This document shows, piece by piece, positions 42,958 to 51,103 of a stretch of 64,000 bases of DNA. Position numbers and translations under genes: made by a program. Position 1 is the stretch's first letter. Every line of letters starts with the position of its first letter. The stretch comes from Hymenobacter ginkgonis. GTDB lineage: Bacteria; Bacteroidota; Bacteroidia; Cytophagales; Hymenobacteraceae. The stretch is from positions 248,001 to 312,000 of the forward strand of contig NZ_WQKZ01000003.1 of the NCBI RefSeq assembly GCF_009755225.1, given 5' to 3'. The notes under the pieces are model-generated. The model saw nothing but the letters and a program-made list of their open reading frames with translations, ran no database searches and had not been told where the DNA came from.

Positions 42958-43485
42958 ATGAACCAAGCAGTTTTTCTGGACCGCGATGGCGTGCTTAACG
43001 ACGAACTCGGCGACTACGTCTGGACGCCCGAGCGCTTTCGCATTTCCGCTGGCGTTCCCGCCAGCCTAGCCCGCCTCAAAGCGGCTGGCTACCACCTCGT
43101 TGTGGTCACCAACCAGGCCGGCATTGCCAAGGGCCTCTACACCCGCGCCGATGTGCTAGCCTGCCACGAGCTGTTGCAGCAAGCCTGTGGCTATCAGCTC
43201 GATGCGCTGTATTTTTCTGAAAGCCACCCGTCCGTCAGCGAATCCATCTTTCGCAAGCCCGACTCTGGAATGCTTGAAAAAGCTGTGGCCCGCTTCCGCC
43301 TCGACCCCGCCCGCTGCTGGATAGTGGGCGACCGTGCCCGCGACCTCGAAGCCGGCGCCCGGCTGGGGGTGCCCGGCATTTTGGTGGGCCACACCGAGCC
43401 AGTTAACTACGCCCCCCGCGTGGCTAATTTGGTAGAGGCTACCGACCTGATTTTGAATGGGCTAGTGGCTAGCACAGCTGGCTAA
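42958..43485 (+). CDS. HAD-IIIA phosphatase, GmhB-like
   Basis: A 175-residue HAD phosphatase resembling D-glycero-D-manno-heptose-1,7-bisphosphate 7-phosphatase and the HisB N-domain. Asp8 and Asp10 lie in FLDRDGVLN, then VVVTNQAGIAKGLY, FRKPDSGML and VGDRARDLEAGARLGVPGILV. The zinc loop of GmhB/HisB (CxH...CxC) is missing; the corresponding stretch reads FSESHPSVSESIFRKP with no Cys. Heptose or another sugar phosphate is a plausible substrate, but this divergent loop makes specificity uncertain. Divergent from hemG. Confidence 0.85.
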   Translation: MNQAVFLDRDGVLNDELGDYVWTPERFRISAGVPASLARLKAAGYHLVVVTNQAGIAKGLYTRADVLACHELLQQACGYQLDALYFSESHPSVSESIFRKPDSGMLEKAVARFRLDPARCWIVGDRARDLEAGARLGVPGILVGHTEPVNYAPRVANLVEATDLILNGLVASTAG

Positions 43486-43493
43486 GCACGTTT

Positions 43494-44402
43494 TTATTCA
43501 TAAAACGACTCCAAGGCCGCCCGCAGGGTAGGGTATTCAAACGTAAAGCCTTCGCTGAGAACCTTATCGGCGCTCACACGCTGCGAGCCCAGCACGATTT
43601 CGCTCATCTCACCCATGGCCAGTTTGAGGCCAAAGGCCGGTACTTTGGGCAGGAGCAGGGGGCGGTGCATAACCTGGGCCAGCGTTTCGGTAAATTGCTT
43701 ATTTGTAGCTGGTTCGGGGGCCACGGCGTTGTATTCGCCCTGCCAGGCGTCGTGCTCCAGCATCTGCACAAACAGCCGGCATAGGTCGTCGAGATGAATC
43801 CAGCTCATGTACTGCCGGCCCGAGCCCAGCAGCGCACCCGCTCCGTAGCGCACCGTTTTGGCAATGGGCACCAGCGCCCCCCCTTCAGGGCTGAGCACGA
43901 TGCCAATGCGGGGCAGCACCACGCGCGGCCCCAGGCTGCCAATGGCGCGGGCCGCGGCTTCCCATTGCAGCACAACATCAGCCAGAAAGTCGTCGGCAGG
44001 TGCCGCTGCCGGCGAGTCCTCGTATAAAATCTCATCGCCCCGGTCGCCATAAATGCCAATGGCCGAGGCCGATAGCAAAGTGCGTACGTGGTGACCGGGC
44101 TTAGCCAGTTCGCGGTGCAGCAGCTCCAAGCCATCGAGGCGGCTGCGCAGTATCTCGTGTTTGCGCTCGGGGGTCCACTTGCCTTCGGCCACGCTGCTGC
44201 CCGCTAGGTTCACCACGCAGTCGGCGTAGGGCACGGCGGCGGGGTCGATGGTGCCCGCCTGCGGGTCCCAGCCAAAGAGGCGGAACGTGCTAGTTTTCTG
44301 CGGTTCGCGGGTCAGCAGCGCCACCTCGTGGCCACCGTCTATGAGCAGGGTAGCCAGCCGTTGGCCAATCATGCCCGTGCCGCCGGTGATGAGAACTCTC
44401 AT
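43494..44402 (-). CDS. TIGR01777 family epimerase-like oxidoreductase
   Basis: A 302-residue extended-SDR (NAD(P)-epimerase-like) protein of the TIGR01777 group, related to YfcH/SulA-type proteins and to a plant plastid-division factor. NAD(P) motif ITGGTGMIGQRLATLLIDGGHEVALLTR, VVNLAGSSVAEGKWTPERKHEILRSRL, SASAIGIYGDRGDEILYE and the C-terminal DUF1731 domain FGLKLAMGEMSEIVLGSQRVSADKVLSEGFTFEYPTLRAAL. No confirmed substrate. The 8-base gap from the convergent GmhB-like gene leaves no room for a terminator. Confidence 0.9.
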   Translation of the reverse strand: MRVLITGGTGMIGQRLATLLIDGGHEVALLTREPQKTSTFRLFGWDPQAGTIDPAAVPYADCVVNLAGSSVAEGKWTPERKHEILRSRLDGLELLHRELAKPGHHVRTLLSASAIGIYGDRGDEILYEDSPAAAPADDFLADVVLQWEAAARAIGSLGPRVVLPRIGIVLSPEGGALVPIAKTVRYGAGALLGSGRQYMSWIHLDDLCRLFVQMLEHDAWQGEYNAVAPEPATNKQFTETLAQVMHRPLLLPKVPAFGLKLAMGEMSEIVLGSQRVSADKVLSEGFTFEYPTLRAALESFYE

Positions 44403-44534
44403 GCAATGAGGAAGGATTAGGGGTGAATAATTAAAGATAAATAATCAATTTGAACGGCATTGCTTAGGCGATTAATCATTACATGCTTACCATTAGCCAT
44501 TTATCGCTAATTATTCGTCGTTAAGCAGTAAAAG

Positions 44535-45209
44535 CTATTTGCCAATTTGGCGCAGAAACTCAGCGCGCAGGCCGCTGTCTTCCAAAAACTTGCCGCCGTA
44601 CTCGCTGGTAATAGTCGAGCTGCTGGTATCGTTCACGCCGCGGCTCATTACGCAAAGATGGTCGGCCTCGATGAGCACGGCTACGTCGGGGGTGCCGAGG
44701 CTGTGGCGCAGGTGCTCAGCTACTTGCCGCGTCAGGCGTTCTTGCACCTGGGGCCGGCGGGCATAGTACTGCACCACCCGATTAAGCTTGCTGAGGCCAA
44801 CTACATGCTTGCCAGGAAGGTAGGCCACGTGCGCTTTGCCAATAATGGGCACAAAGTGGTGCTCGCAGCACGAAAATAGCGTGATGTCGCGCTCTACCAG
44901 CAGTTGCTGGTACTGGTAACGATTCTCGAATAGCCGCACCTCGGGCCGGTGCGCAGGGTTGAGGCCCTTAAACCACTCTTGCACAAACATTTTGGCCACA
45001 CGGTGCGGGGTGCCAGCCAAACTATCATCGGTTAGGTCGAGGCCCAGCTCGTCCATAATCGCGCGGAAGTGGCCAGTGATGGCCGCAATTTTTTCGTCGT
45101 CGGGGCGGGCAAACGCGTCGGGGCGCAGGGGCGTGCGCAGGCCCGCCGGCAGGTGCGCATCCGGGTGGTCGGCGTCGCCGGCCGCGGGCGCGGGGGTATT
45201 ATTCTCCAT
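44535..45209 (-). CDS. folE: GTP cyclohydrolase I (FolE)
   Basis: A 224-residue enzyme converting GTP to 7,8-dihydroneopterin triphosphate for folate, queuosine or pterin synthesis. Zinc and catalytic residues: ITLFSCCEHHFVPIIGKAHVAYLP (Cys114/115, His117/118), LSKLNRVVQYYARRPQVQERLT and IEADHLCVMSRGVNDTSSSTITSEYGG, the family signature with the second zinc Cys. Starts at ATG 45209; the start overlaps the 3' end of queD by 11 bases, so the two are translationally linked. An upstream frame start at 45221 is also possible. Confidence 0.96.
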   Translation of the reverse strand: MENNTPAPAAGDADHPDAHLPAGLRTPLRPDAFARPDDEKIAAITGHFRAIMDELGLDLTDDSLAGTPHRVAKMFVQEWFKGLNPAHRPEVRLFENRYQYQQLLVERDITLFSCCEHHFVPIIGKAHVAYLPGKHVVGLSKLNRVVQYYARRPQVQERLTRQVAEHLRHSLGTPDVAVLIEADHLCVMSRGVNDTSSSTITSEYGGKFLEDSGLRAEFLRQIGK

Positions 45210-45612
45210 AGTATTCCACAAAATTACGGTCGGTTTCGTGCAGCGTCACGGCCAGCGCTAGGGTGGGGGGTAGGGCCGCCCGTAGCAGCCGCCAAATAAT
45301 GACGGCAATGTTCTCGGCCGTGGGGTTTAGCTCCCGAAAATCGTCGGTGTCGAGGTTGAGGTTGCGGTGGTCAAACCGGTTGAGCACCTGCTGCTTAATA
45401 ATGTCGCTGAGCTGCTTAAGGTCGAAGACGTAGCCCGTTTCGGGGTCAATTTCGCCGGTGAGGCGCACGGTCAGGTCGTAGTTATGGCCGTGGTAGTTGG
45501 GGTTGTTGCACTTGCCAAATACCTGCTGGTTGCGGGCATCGTCCCAATGGGGGTTGTGCAGGCGGTGGGCAGCATTGAAGTGCTCGGCACGGCAAATGGT
45601 GAGCTGGGGCAT
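45199..45612 (-). CDS. queD: 6-carboxytetrahydropterin synthase (QueD) / PTPS family
   Basis: A 137-residue zinc-dependent PTPS-family protein that uses dihydroneopterin triphosphate, the FolE product. Zinc ligands His16 (EHFNAAHRLHNP), His41 and His43 (YHGHNYDL), catalytic Cys35 in FGKCNNPNYHGH, and FDLKQLSDII with DHRNLN and PTAENIAVIIW typical of the family. Queuosine precursor synthesis is the usual role; 6-pyruvoyl-pterin synthase activity is the alternative. It is upstream of, and overlaps, folE. Confidence 0.93.
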   Translation of the reverse strand: MPQLTICRAEHFNAAHRLHNPHWDDARNQQVFGKCNNPNYHGHNYDLTVRLTGEIDPETGYVFDLKQLSDIIKQQVLNRFDHRNLNLDTDDFRELNPTAENIAVIIWRLLRAALPPTLALAVTLHETDRNFVEYYGE

Positions 45613-45745
45613 AGGGTGGCTAAACTGTAGATGACCAACTTTTGTTGGCCCGGCACAAAAACAGGGTTAATTTGCACTAAACAAATAAAATGCATGCCAA
45701 GCGAAAAAAAAGCCTTTTGGGCTGATTCAGTTACGATAAAGCGCT

Positions 45746-45753
45746 TAAATTTG
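45746..45753 (+). promoter_or_regulatory. TAnnTTTG box for the coiled-coil secreted protein
   Basis: TAAATTTG, 81 bases before the ATG at 45835; the leader is AT-rich. Confidence 0.5.
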
Positions 45754-45834
45754 AGGGACCGGAATTCAATAGCAGTCACTTTTTTCTAGATTTTATCCAT
45801 TTTCTACCTTTCTACTCCTAGTCATTTACCCTCT

Positions 45835-46542
45835 ATGAACCGAAACATACTATTGGTCCTTTTCCTGTTGCTTGGCGCGCTGCGCGTGTCAGCTCAGCGC
45901 TCGCCTGTCGACGAAGCGGACCAGAATATTAATAATATTCCGCGAAAAGGCCAGCGCGTAAGCTTGCAGCTAGACAACAAGCGGGTAGAAACCTCTTGGA
46001 TAAAGCAGCTAAACGAGCAGTTTCCTGGCAAGGTGAAGAATAACAAGGGTATTATTACGATGGATGGCGTTACCATCGCCGATATTTCGCCTACCCCCGT
46101 CCGCATTATTAGCCGCGTCGACCCGCTGCCTACCGGCACGGGCGTGTGGTGGAGCATCGACTTGGGCAATGCCTACCTGGGCCAAGCCTCGACGCCTACC
46201 CAGTGGAAAGCCGGCGAGCGCTATCTCAAGAACTTTGCTCGCTCGATGTACCGCGAAGACTTGGTGGCGCAGATTACGGATGCTGAAAAAGCGCTGGTAA
46301 ACTCGCAAAACAACCACATGGCAGTTATTGCTAAGTCGGATGCTATCAAGAAAGAAATCGAGAAAAACAAGGCGCGCAAGATTGAGATTCAGCAGCAGCT
46401 GGCGAACAACGCGGCCGAATTGCAGCAGTACAACAACCAGATTGACACCAACTTGAAGGAGCAGGAAGCTGCCCGCGCCGACATTGTGAACATGCGCGTG
46501 GCCCTAGAGTCGGTGAAGGAGCGCATGAGCAAGATTGAGTAG
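45835..46542 (+). CDS. Secreted coiled-coil protein, unknown
   Basis: A 235-residue exported protein (signal peptide MNRNILLVLFLLLGALRVSAQ). The middle part (about 38-135) is a compact region with MDGVTIADISPTPVRIISRVDPLPTGTGVWWSIDLGNAYL; the C-terminal ~100 residues form a long coiled coil rich in Lys/Glu/Gln (AIKKEIEKNKARKIEIQQQLANNAAELQQYNNQID). I do not recognise the family. A terminator follows directly. Confidence 0.75.
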   Translation: MNRNILLVLFLLLGALRVSAQRSPVDEADQNINNIPRKGQRVSLQLDNKRVETSWIKQLNEQFPGKVKNNKGIITMDGVTIADISPTPVRIISRVDPLPTGTGVWWSIDLGNAYLGQASTPTQWKAGERYLKNFARSMYREDLVAQITDAEKALVNSQNNHMAVIAKSDAIKKEIEKNKARKIEIQQQLANNAAELQQYNNQIDTNLKEQEAARADIVNMRVALESVKERMSKIE

Positions 46543-46563
46543 GCAGCTTGCCCGGCTCACGCC

Positions 46564-46593
46564 AAACCCCGCCGGCTACCGGCGGGGTTTTTT
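46564..46593 (+). terminator. Rho-independent terminator
   Basis: AAACCCCGCCGG (46564-46575), loop CTA, CCGGCGGGGTTT (46579-46590), followed by TTTATT. Ends the coiled-coil gene. Confidence 0.93.
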
Positions 46594-46685
46594 ATTGCCC
46601 GAAAGCTAACCCCCACGGCCCGGCTTGCGTTGGGGAAGTAGGCGAGCCACTTGGCTGGCCTACCCACCCACTCCTACCCCGACCC

Positions 46686-47099
46686 ATGGAAAAGACCGAA
46701 GTTCAACACCAAGTGCATTTGGAAGGCGCCATCAAGCTACTGACCGGCGACCTCACGGAGGAAGCTGGCCGTGCAGGCATCGACAACCAGCTGCAACGCT
46801 GGATTGAAGACCTGAAAGCCGCCAACAACCCCGAGTTTCACAAGCTAGTAGTAGACCTGCAAGCCCTGAAGGCCCTGCTGCACGGCGGCACCTACAATGG
46901 CGACCAAGTGGGCCGCTTGCTGCACCACCTGGGCAACGAAACCGCCCGCGTAGCGCATTTTTCAGACGGCAACACGCGTACGCACGTCGAGAAGCTGAGC
47001 GCCGCGCTGCTTGCCGCTGCTGGCCAGCTACAAGGCTCGGATACTACCCCCGAGCAAGATTTGAAAAACAATAACCGCGGCATAGACCAGTCGGCCTAA
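46686..47099 (+). CDS. Hypothetical helical protein
   Basis: A 137-residue mostly helical cytoplasmic protein (MEKTEVQHQVHLEGAIKLLTGDLTEEAGRAGIDNQLQRWIEDLKAANNPEFHKLVVDLQALKALLHGG...) with no recognised family. ATG at 46686 is preferred; the 46-codon extension upstream lies over the preceding terminator region. The C-terminus is polar and probably disordered. It has its own terminator. Confidence 0.65.
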   Translation: MEKTEVQHQVHLEGAIKLLTGDLTEEAGRAGIDNQLQRWIEDLKAANNPEFHKLVVDLQALKALLHGGTYNGDQVGRLLHHLGNETARVAHFSDGNTRTHVEKLSAALLAAAGQLQGSDTTPEQDLKNNNRGIDQSA

Positions 47100-47130
47100 T
47101 TGCCAAATGCTACCCGTTGCGGCGGGCTGC

Positions 47131-47177
47131 AAAGAGGTATTGCCTAGCCCCAAGGGGGTAGGGCAATACCTCTTTTT
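47131..47177 (+). terminator. Rho-independent terminator
   Basis: AAAGAGGTATTGCC (47131-47144) pairs with GGCAATACCTCTTT (47162-47175), followed by TT; the loop contains the GGGGGTAG motif. Confidence 0.88.
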
Positions 47178-47278
47178 GCTTGGCTTGAAAAGCAGGGGGT
47201 AGGGCCAGTAATTCAGTAAGAAACAGCGTCTGGCGTATAAATAGCCGTAGCAGAAGCCTTCAGTTAAGTAGTTATTTC

Positions 47279-48212
47279 ATGCGATTATTTGTGTGTGCTG
47301 CCTTGCCCGCTGCGGCCCGCGCGCAGCTTGAGCAAGGATTACCGGCCGGAGTAGAAGCGGTATATGGCCACGATTTACCCGCGGCGCAGCAAGCGGCCGA
47401 GTTTCAGCGGGCTGAAGTGTTATTTGGTAATCCTCCGCGCGAATGGCTGGCAGCTGGCAGCCCGCCTAACCTCCGGCTGTGGCAAATCGACTCGGCGGGT
47501 TTTGACCGCTACCAGGGCTTGGCGGTGGCCGCGCTGGTGGCTAATATGGGCGACTACTTTGCCTGGCCCTGCGCCGAAACGATGGTGGCGGGCCTGCTGG
47601 CCCTGTACCGCTGCCTGCCCGAACTCGTGCACCTGCAAGCCGAACAGCGCTGGGTAGGGGCGCCCATTCGAGCACGCACAGGCTTGCTGCGCGGAGCGGG
47701 TCGTGGTTTTGGGCGCGGGCGCCATTGCGCAAGCCGTACAGCAGCAGCTGAGTGGGTTTGGGTGCCAGGTGCAGCTGCTAGCGCGCACCGCCCCGCAGGC
47801 CCAGCTGCACTCGCGCGAGGAGCTGGCAGCAGCGCTGCCCCAGACGGATATCGTCGTCAATTGCCTGCCGGGTAGTGCCGTGGGCTTTTTTTCGGCCGAC
47901 TTGCTCGCGGCCCTACCCCCCGGTAGCCTCTACGCCAGCGTGGGCCGCGGCACTACCACCGACGAGCCGGCGCTGGTAGCGGCCTTGCAGGCGGGCCGCC
48001 TGGGCGGGGCGGTGCTCGACGTGACAGCCGCCGAGCCCTTGCCGCCCGGCCACCCGCTCTGGACGCTGCCCAACGTCTTGCTTACGCAGCACACTGGCGG
48101 CGGCCAGCCCCACGAGGCCGAGGGCAAAGTGGCTCAGCTGCTACGCAATTTGCAGCTGCTCCAGGCTGGCCAACCATTGGAAAACCAAGTAGAACTAGGA
48201 AAGGGCTATTGA
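47279..48212 (+). pseudogene. D-2-hydroxyacid dehydrogenase with single-base frameshift
   Basis: The first frame (47279 onward) gives MRLFVCAALPAAARAQLEQGLPAG and the substrate-domain part (LWQIDSAGFDRYQGLAVAALVANMGDYFAWPCAETMVAGLLALYRCLPEL). The Rossmann part is in the next frame: VVVLGAGAIAQAVQQQLSGFG (NAD motif), TDIVVNCLPGS, SVGRGTTTDEPALVAALQAG, LDVTAAEPLPPGHPLWTLPNVLLTQHTGG (catalytic Arg, Glu and His). The frames meet near 47690-47700, where RG and ERVVVLG would join if one base is restored. All catalytic segments survive, so the break is either recent or an assembly error. Substrate unknown (glyoxylate or other 2-oxoacids). Confidence 0.85.
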
Positions 48213-48237
48213 ATTAGTAAGCAATGAACATTTTTTT

Positions 48238-48265
48238 GCTCACTGCTCACTGCTCACTGCTCACT
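48238..48265. repeat. Short tandem repeat, 4 x GCTCACT
   Basis: Four exact 7-base units at 48238-48244, 48245-48251, 48252-48258 and 48259-48265. The array overlaps the 3' end and stop codon of the minus-strand gene at 48247. Slippage could change that C-terminus. Confidence 0.9.
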
Positions 48266-48786
48266 GCCAATTGCTTAGCTGGCTGGCGTAGTAGCTCGGC
48301 GGCTTCTTCATCGGTGAGGACGCGGGCCTCCGAAGCGCCGTCGGGGAAGATGAGGCGGGCCGCTGCTTGGCGCAGCTCGTCGAGGCGGCCAAGGGCATCG
48401 GCCACAGTAGGGTTGGCTTCGAGGCGTGCGAGCAAGCCGCTGGCGCGCGCAGCTTGAAACAGTTTTTCGAGCACAAACGGCAGCACCCAGCCCGCGATAT
48501 TGGTCATGAAAGCCCCGCGCAGGCCAATGCGCAGCAGCAGGCGGGCCGCCATGCGCTCGAGCAAGAGGGCGCGGGCGGCGGGCAGCGCTTTATCAGCCAG
48601 AAAATCAGCTACCAGCCGGGCGTGGCCATTCTGAATTTCGGCCCGTAGCACATCCTGCACCGAGTCGAGGGTGCGCTGGGCCAGCTGCCGGAATAGCCGA
48701 CCCGTTTGCCAAGCGCGCAAGCCGGTTTGGCGCGCGGCCGTAAGTACCTGGCCCGGCAAGCCCGTAGGCAAAGAAAAATATTTCAT
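48247..48786 (-). CDS. Hypothetical helical protein, possibly membrane-associated
   Basis: A 179-residue Ala/Leu/Arg-rich helical protein; a hydrophobic stretch (about 84-109, LLLRIGLRGAFMTNIAGWVLPFVLEK) might associate with the membrane. No family recognised. The last codons and the stop lie inside the GCTCACT tandem repeat, so the exact C-terminus may be unstable. Monocistronic. Confidence 0.65.
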   Translation of the reverse strand: MKYFSLPTGLPGQVLTAARQTGLRAWQTGRLFRQLAQRTLDSVQDVLRAEIQNGHARLVADFLADKALPAARALLLERMAARLLLRIGLRGAFMTNIAGWVLPFVLEKLFQAARASGLLARLEANPTVADALGRLDELRQAAARLIFPDGASEARVLTDEEAAELLRQPAKQLAVSSEQ

Positions 48787-49084
48787 AGGGAAGCAAGCGC
48801 AGTGGCTAGCCCTGATACGGCCGCGCCAACCGAGTGGGTGCGCCGCCGGCTAAAACCAGGTGTATTGCCGGATAAATCGAGAAAATTAAGTGTGTAAATA
48901 GCTGTTTTAAAGCTACGTAAAAAAATGAACGCTGCTGCCTAAGCCGCACTGCCAACCGAGCAGAAACCCACGCCTGGGTTTTGATGTTGTGAGGAAGCGT
49001 TGCTAAAAAGTACGCTGCTAACTCCTTTTTTTGAGGGTAAGGCGCTATTTATACGCCAGTGCTGTAACTGGCTTTTTTCTTCAA

Positions 49085-49444
49085 ATGTCTGACTTATTAC
49101 TCGATATAAACCTACAACAAGTGCCTGATGACTACCTGGCCGGCTCTTGGCGGGTGGCGCACCGGGTAATCAACCGCGCCGACCCGGCTAGCCCCTTGGC
49201 GCAGGCTACCGCTTTGGTAATGAGCGACCAGCAGTTGGAGCTGCAAGCGCCCACGCGTAGCGAAACGGGCAGCTGGACCGTGCAGCGCGACGAACTCCTC
49301 AACCGCCCCTACCTGCGCCTGAGTTTCCCGGCTGAAGAGCTGCGCGCCCTCGTCACGCGCCTGCGCCGCACGACTGATGGCGCACGTAGCCAGCTGAATT
49401 TGTATTTTAGCTCGGGGCTGGAAATGCAGCTCGACCGCCCGTAG
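49085..49444 (+). CDS. Hypothetical small protein
   Basis: A 119-residue protein (MSDLLLDINLQQVPDDYLAGSWRVAHRVINRADPASPLAQATALVMSDQQLELQAPT...) with a predicted beta-rich core; LAGSWRV resembles the start of lipocalin-like folds but there is no further support. It lies 43 bases upstream of the PAS protein on the same strand and may be co-transcribed. The frame could start earlier (49031) but ATG at 49085 is the natural start. Confidence 0.6.
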   Translation: MSDLLLDINLQQVPDDYLAGSWRVAHRVINRADPASPLAQATALVMSDQQLELQAPTRSETGSWTVQRDELLNRPYLRLSFPAEELRALVTRLRRTTDGARSQLNLYFSSGLEMQLDRP

Positions 49445-49487
49445 CTTTTTAATCTTTAGAGCTTTCACTCGCCCTGTTTCTGCCCTC

Positions 49488-50378
49488 GTGATTACTTCTG
49501 ATGCCGCTCCTGTCTCGCCTACCAAAGCCGAAGAAGAGTTTCGCTTTCTAGCCGATTTTATCCCGCAGCTGGTTTGGATAACTGACCCCACCGGGTTTCA
49601 TACCTACTTCAACCAGCGTTGGATTGACTACACTGGCTACACGCTGGCCGATAGTATTGGGCCCGATATGTGGAACAACCTGCTGCACCCCGACGACCAG
49701 GCGCGGGCCCGGCAGGTATGGGGCCATTCGCTGGCAACCGGCGATACCTACGAAATCGAGTACCGCTTCAAGTCGAAAAAAGGCGACTACCGGTGGTTTT
49801 TGGGCCAGGCCCTACCCCTGTACAACGAGGCGGGCGATATCGTGACGTGGTTTGGTACTTGCACCGACATTCACGACCAGAAACTGGCTAATGAAGCGCT
49901 GGCTGAGCGCGAAGCTGAATTTGTGACGCTGGCCGACAACATGGCCCAGCTTTCGTGGATGGCCCGCCCCGATGGCCATATTTATTGGTACAACAAGCGC
50001 TGGTTTGACTACACCGGCACCACGCTGCCCGAAATGGAAGGCTGGGGCTGGGAAAAAGTGCACCACCCCGATTTTATTAAATCGGTAGTGGAGTTTGTGG
50101 GCAAAGCCTGGGCAACCGGCCAGGCCTGGGAGCTCACGTTTCCGCTGCGCGGCCACGATGGCGAATACCGCTGGTTTCTAACCCGCGCCGTGCCCGTCCG
50201 CAATGAGGGGGGTAGCCTCGTGCGCTGGCTGGGCACCAACACCGATGTGACCGAGATGCGCCAGCTGCAAGAGCAGCTACAAAACTCCTATGCCGACCTC
50301 GAAGCCAAGGTGACCTTCCGCAACCTCGACCTGGAGCACCAAGTGCGGCAGCTCCGGCAGCAGCTAGCGCAGCGCTAG
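49488..50378 (+). CDS. Tandem PAS-domain protein without output domain
   Basis: A 296-residue protein with two PAS_3-like domains (about 12-133 and 139-262): PQLVWITDPTGFHTYFNQRWIDYTGYTL ... YEIEYRFKSKKGDYRWFLGQALPLYNEAGDIVTWFGTCTDI, then AQLSWMARPDGHIYWYNKRWFDYTGTTL ... YRWFLTRAVPVRNEGGSLVRWLGTNTDVTE, followed by a short coiled coil (about 264-296). This is the sensor part of a histidine kinase, but the protein stops before any HisKA/HATPase domain and a terminator follows, so it is not simply cut by a frameshift visible here. It may act through a partner. The start appears to be GTG at 49488. Confidence 0.88.
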   Translation: MITSDAAPVSPTKAEEEFRFLADFIPQLVWITDPTGFHTYFNQRWIDYTGYTLADSIGPDMWNNLLHPDDQARARQVWGHSLATGDTYEIEYRFKSKKGDYRWFLGQALPLYNEAGDIVTWFGTCTDIHDQKLANEALAEREAEFVTLADNMAQLSWMARPDGHIYWYNKRWFDYTGTTLPEMEGWGWEKVHHPDFIKSVVEFVGKAWATGQAWELTFPLRGHDGEYRWFLTRAVPVRNEGGSLVRWLGTNTDVTEMRQLQEQLQNSYADLEAKVTFRNLDLEHQVRQLRQQLAQR

Positions 50379-50405
50379 GCGCGGGGCCCCGGTAGCAATT
50401 CAAAC

Positions 50406-50434
50406 AAAAAAGCCGGCGATGAGCCGGCTTTTTT
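50406..50434 (+). terminator. Rho-independent terminator after the PAS gene
   Basis: AAAAAAGCCGGC (50406-50417), loop GATGA, GCCGGCTTTTTT (50423-50434). Confidence 0.93.
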
Positions 50435-50462
50435 GTTGTCCTGAAAGCGGGGGGTAGGACCT

Positions 50463-51080
50463 CTACGCTTTCTTCCACTTAATGCCGCAGCCGATGGCTT
50501 GGGTGGCGCTGGTAGTGGCGGGGCGTCCGGCTATGATGTCGGTCATGGCGTTTTCGAGGTATTTGGTTTTCACCAACTTGGCATCTTCCGAGTTGTCGTC
50601 GATAGCCCCGATGTACGACACTACAAAACCGGTTCCTTCGCGTTTCAGCACGTAGAGGTGCGGCGTGCGGGTAGCCCCGTAAGTGCGCGCTACTTGCTGG
50701 GTTTCATCCTGCAAATACGGAAAGGGATACTTGTGTGCCTTTGCCAGCGCCTGCATGGCAGCGTATGAGTCGCCGGGCGCGCTGGCCGCATCGTTGGGGT
50801 TGATGGCAATGACGGGGTAGCCCTGCGGCGCATACTGCTGGTGCAGCGCAATAATGCGGCTTTCGTAGCCCTTGGCAAACGGGCAGGTGTTGCAAGTAAA
50901 CACCACGATGTAGCCCTTGGCAGCCGGGTTGCTGGCGAGCGACACTAACTGGCCATCCACATTTTTGAGGTGGAAATCGGCGGCTTTATCGCCTACTTTA
51001 TAACCGGCGGCGGTGGGGCGCAGCGCAAAGCTGCTGAGCAGTGCCACGCACAAAGCGAGCAGCGGGAGAAGCTTTTTCAT
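50463..51080 (-). CDS. Exported redoxin (AhpC/TSA-like thioredoxin fold)
   Basis: A 205-residue exported protein (signal peptide MKKLLPLLALCVALLSSFALRPTAAG) with a thioredoxin/redoxin domain: VGDKAADFHLKNVDGQLVSL, VVFTCNTCPFAKGYESRIIAL (Cys63, Cys66) and TPHLYVLKREG with the cis-Pro. It resembles the group of redoxins with a CxxC and a C-terminal Cys (AIGCGIKWKK). Located 23 bases after the TlpA gene on the same strand; the two probably form a periplasmic thiol-handling operon. Confidence 0.88.
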   Translation of the reverse strand: MKKLLPLLALCVALLSSFALRPTAAGYKVGDKAADFHLKNVDGQLVSLASNPAAKGYIVVFTCNTCPFAKGYESRIIALHQQYAPQGYPVIAINPNDAASAPGDSYAAMQALAKAHKYPFPYLQDETQQVARTYGATRTPHLYVLKREGTGFVVSYIGAIDDNSEDAKLVKTKYLENAMTDIIAGRPATTSATQAIGCGIKWKKA

Positions 51081-51103
51081 GGGGGTAGGGGAAGCGGTGT
51101 AGG

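Noticed and set aside
48238..48265. Possible CRISPR-like array
   Set aside because: Units are 7 bases with no spacers, and no cas genes are present.
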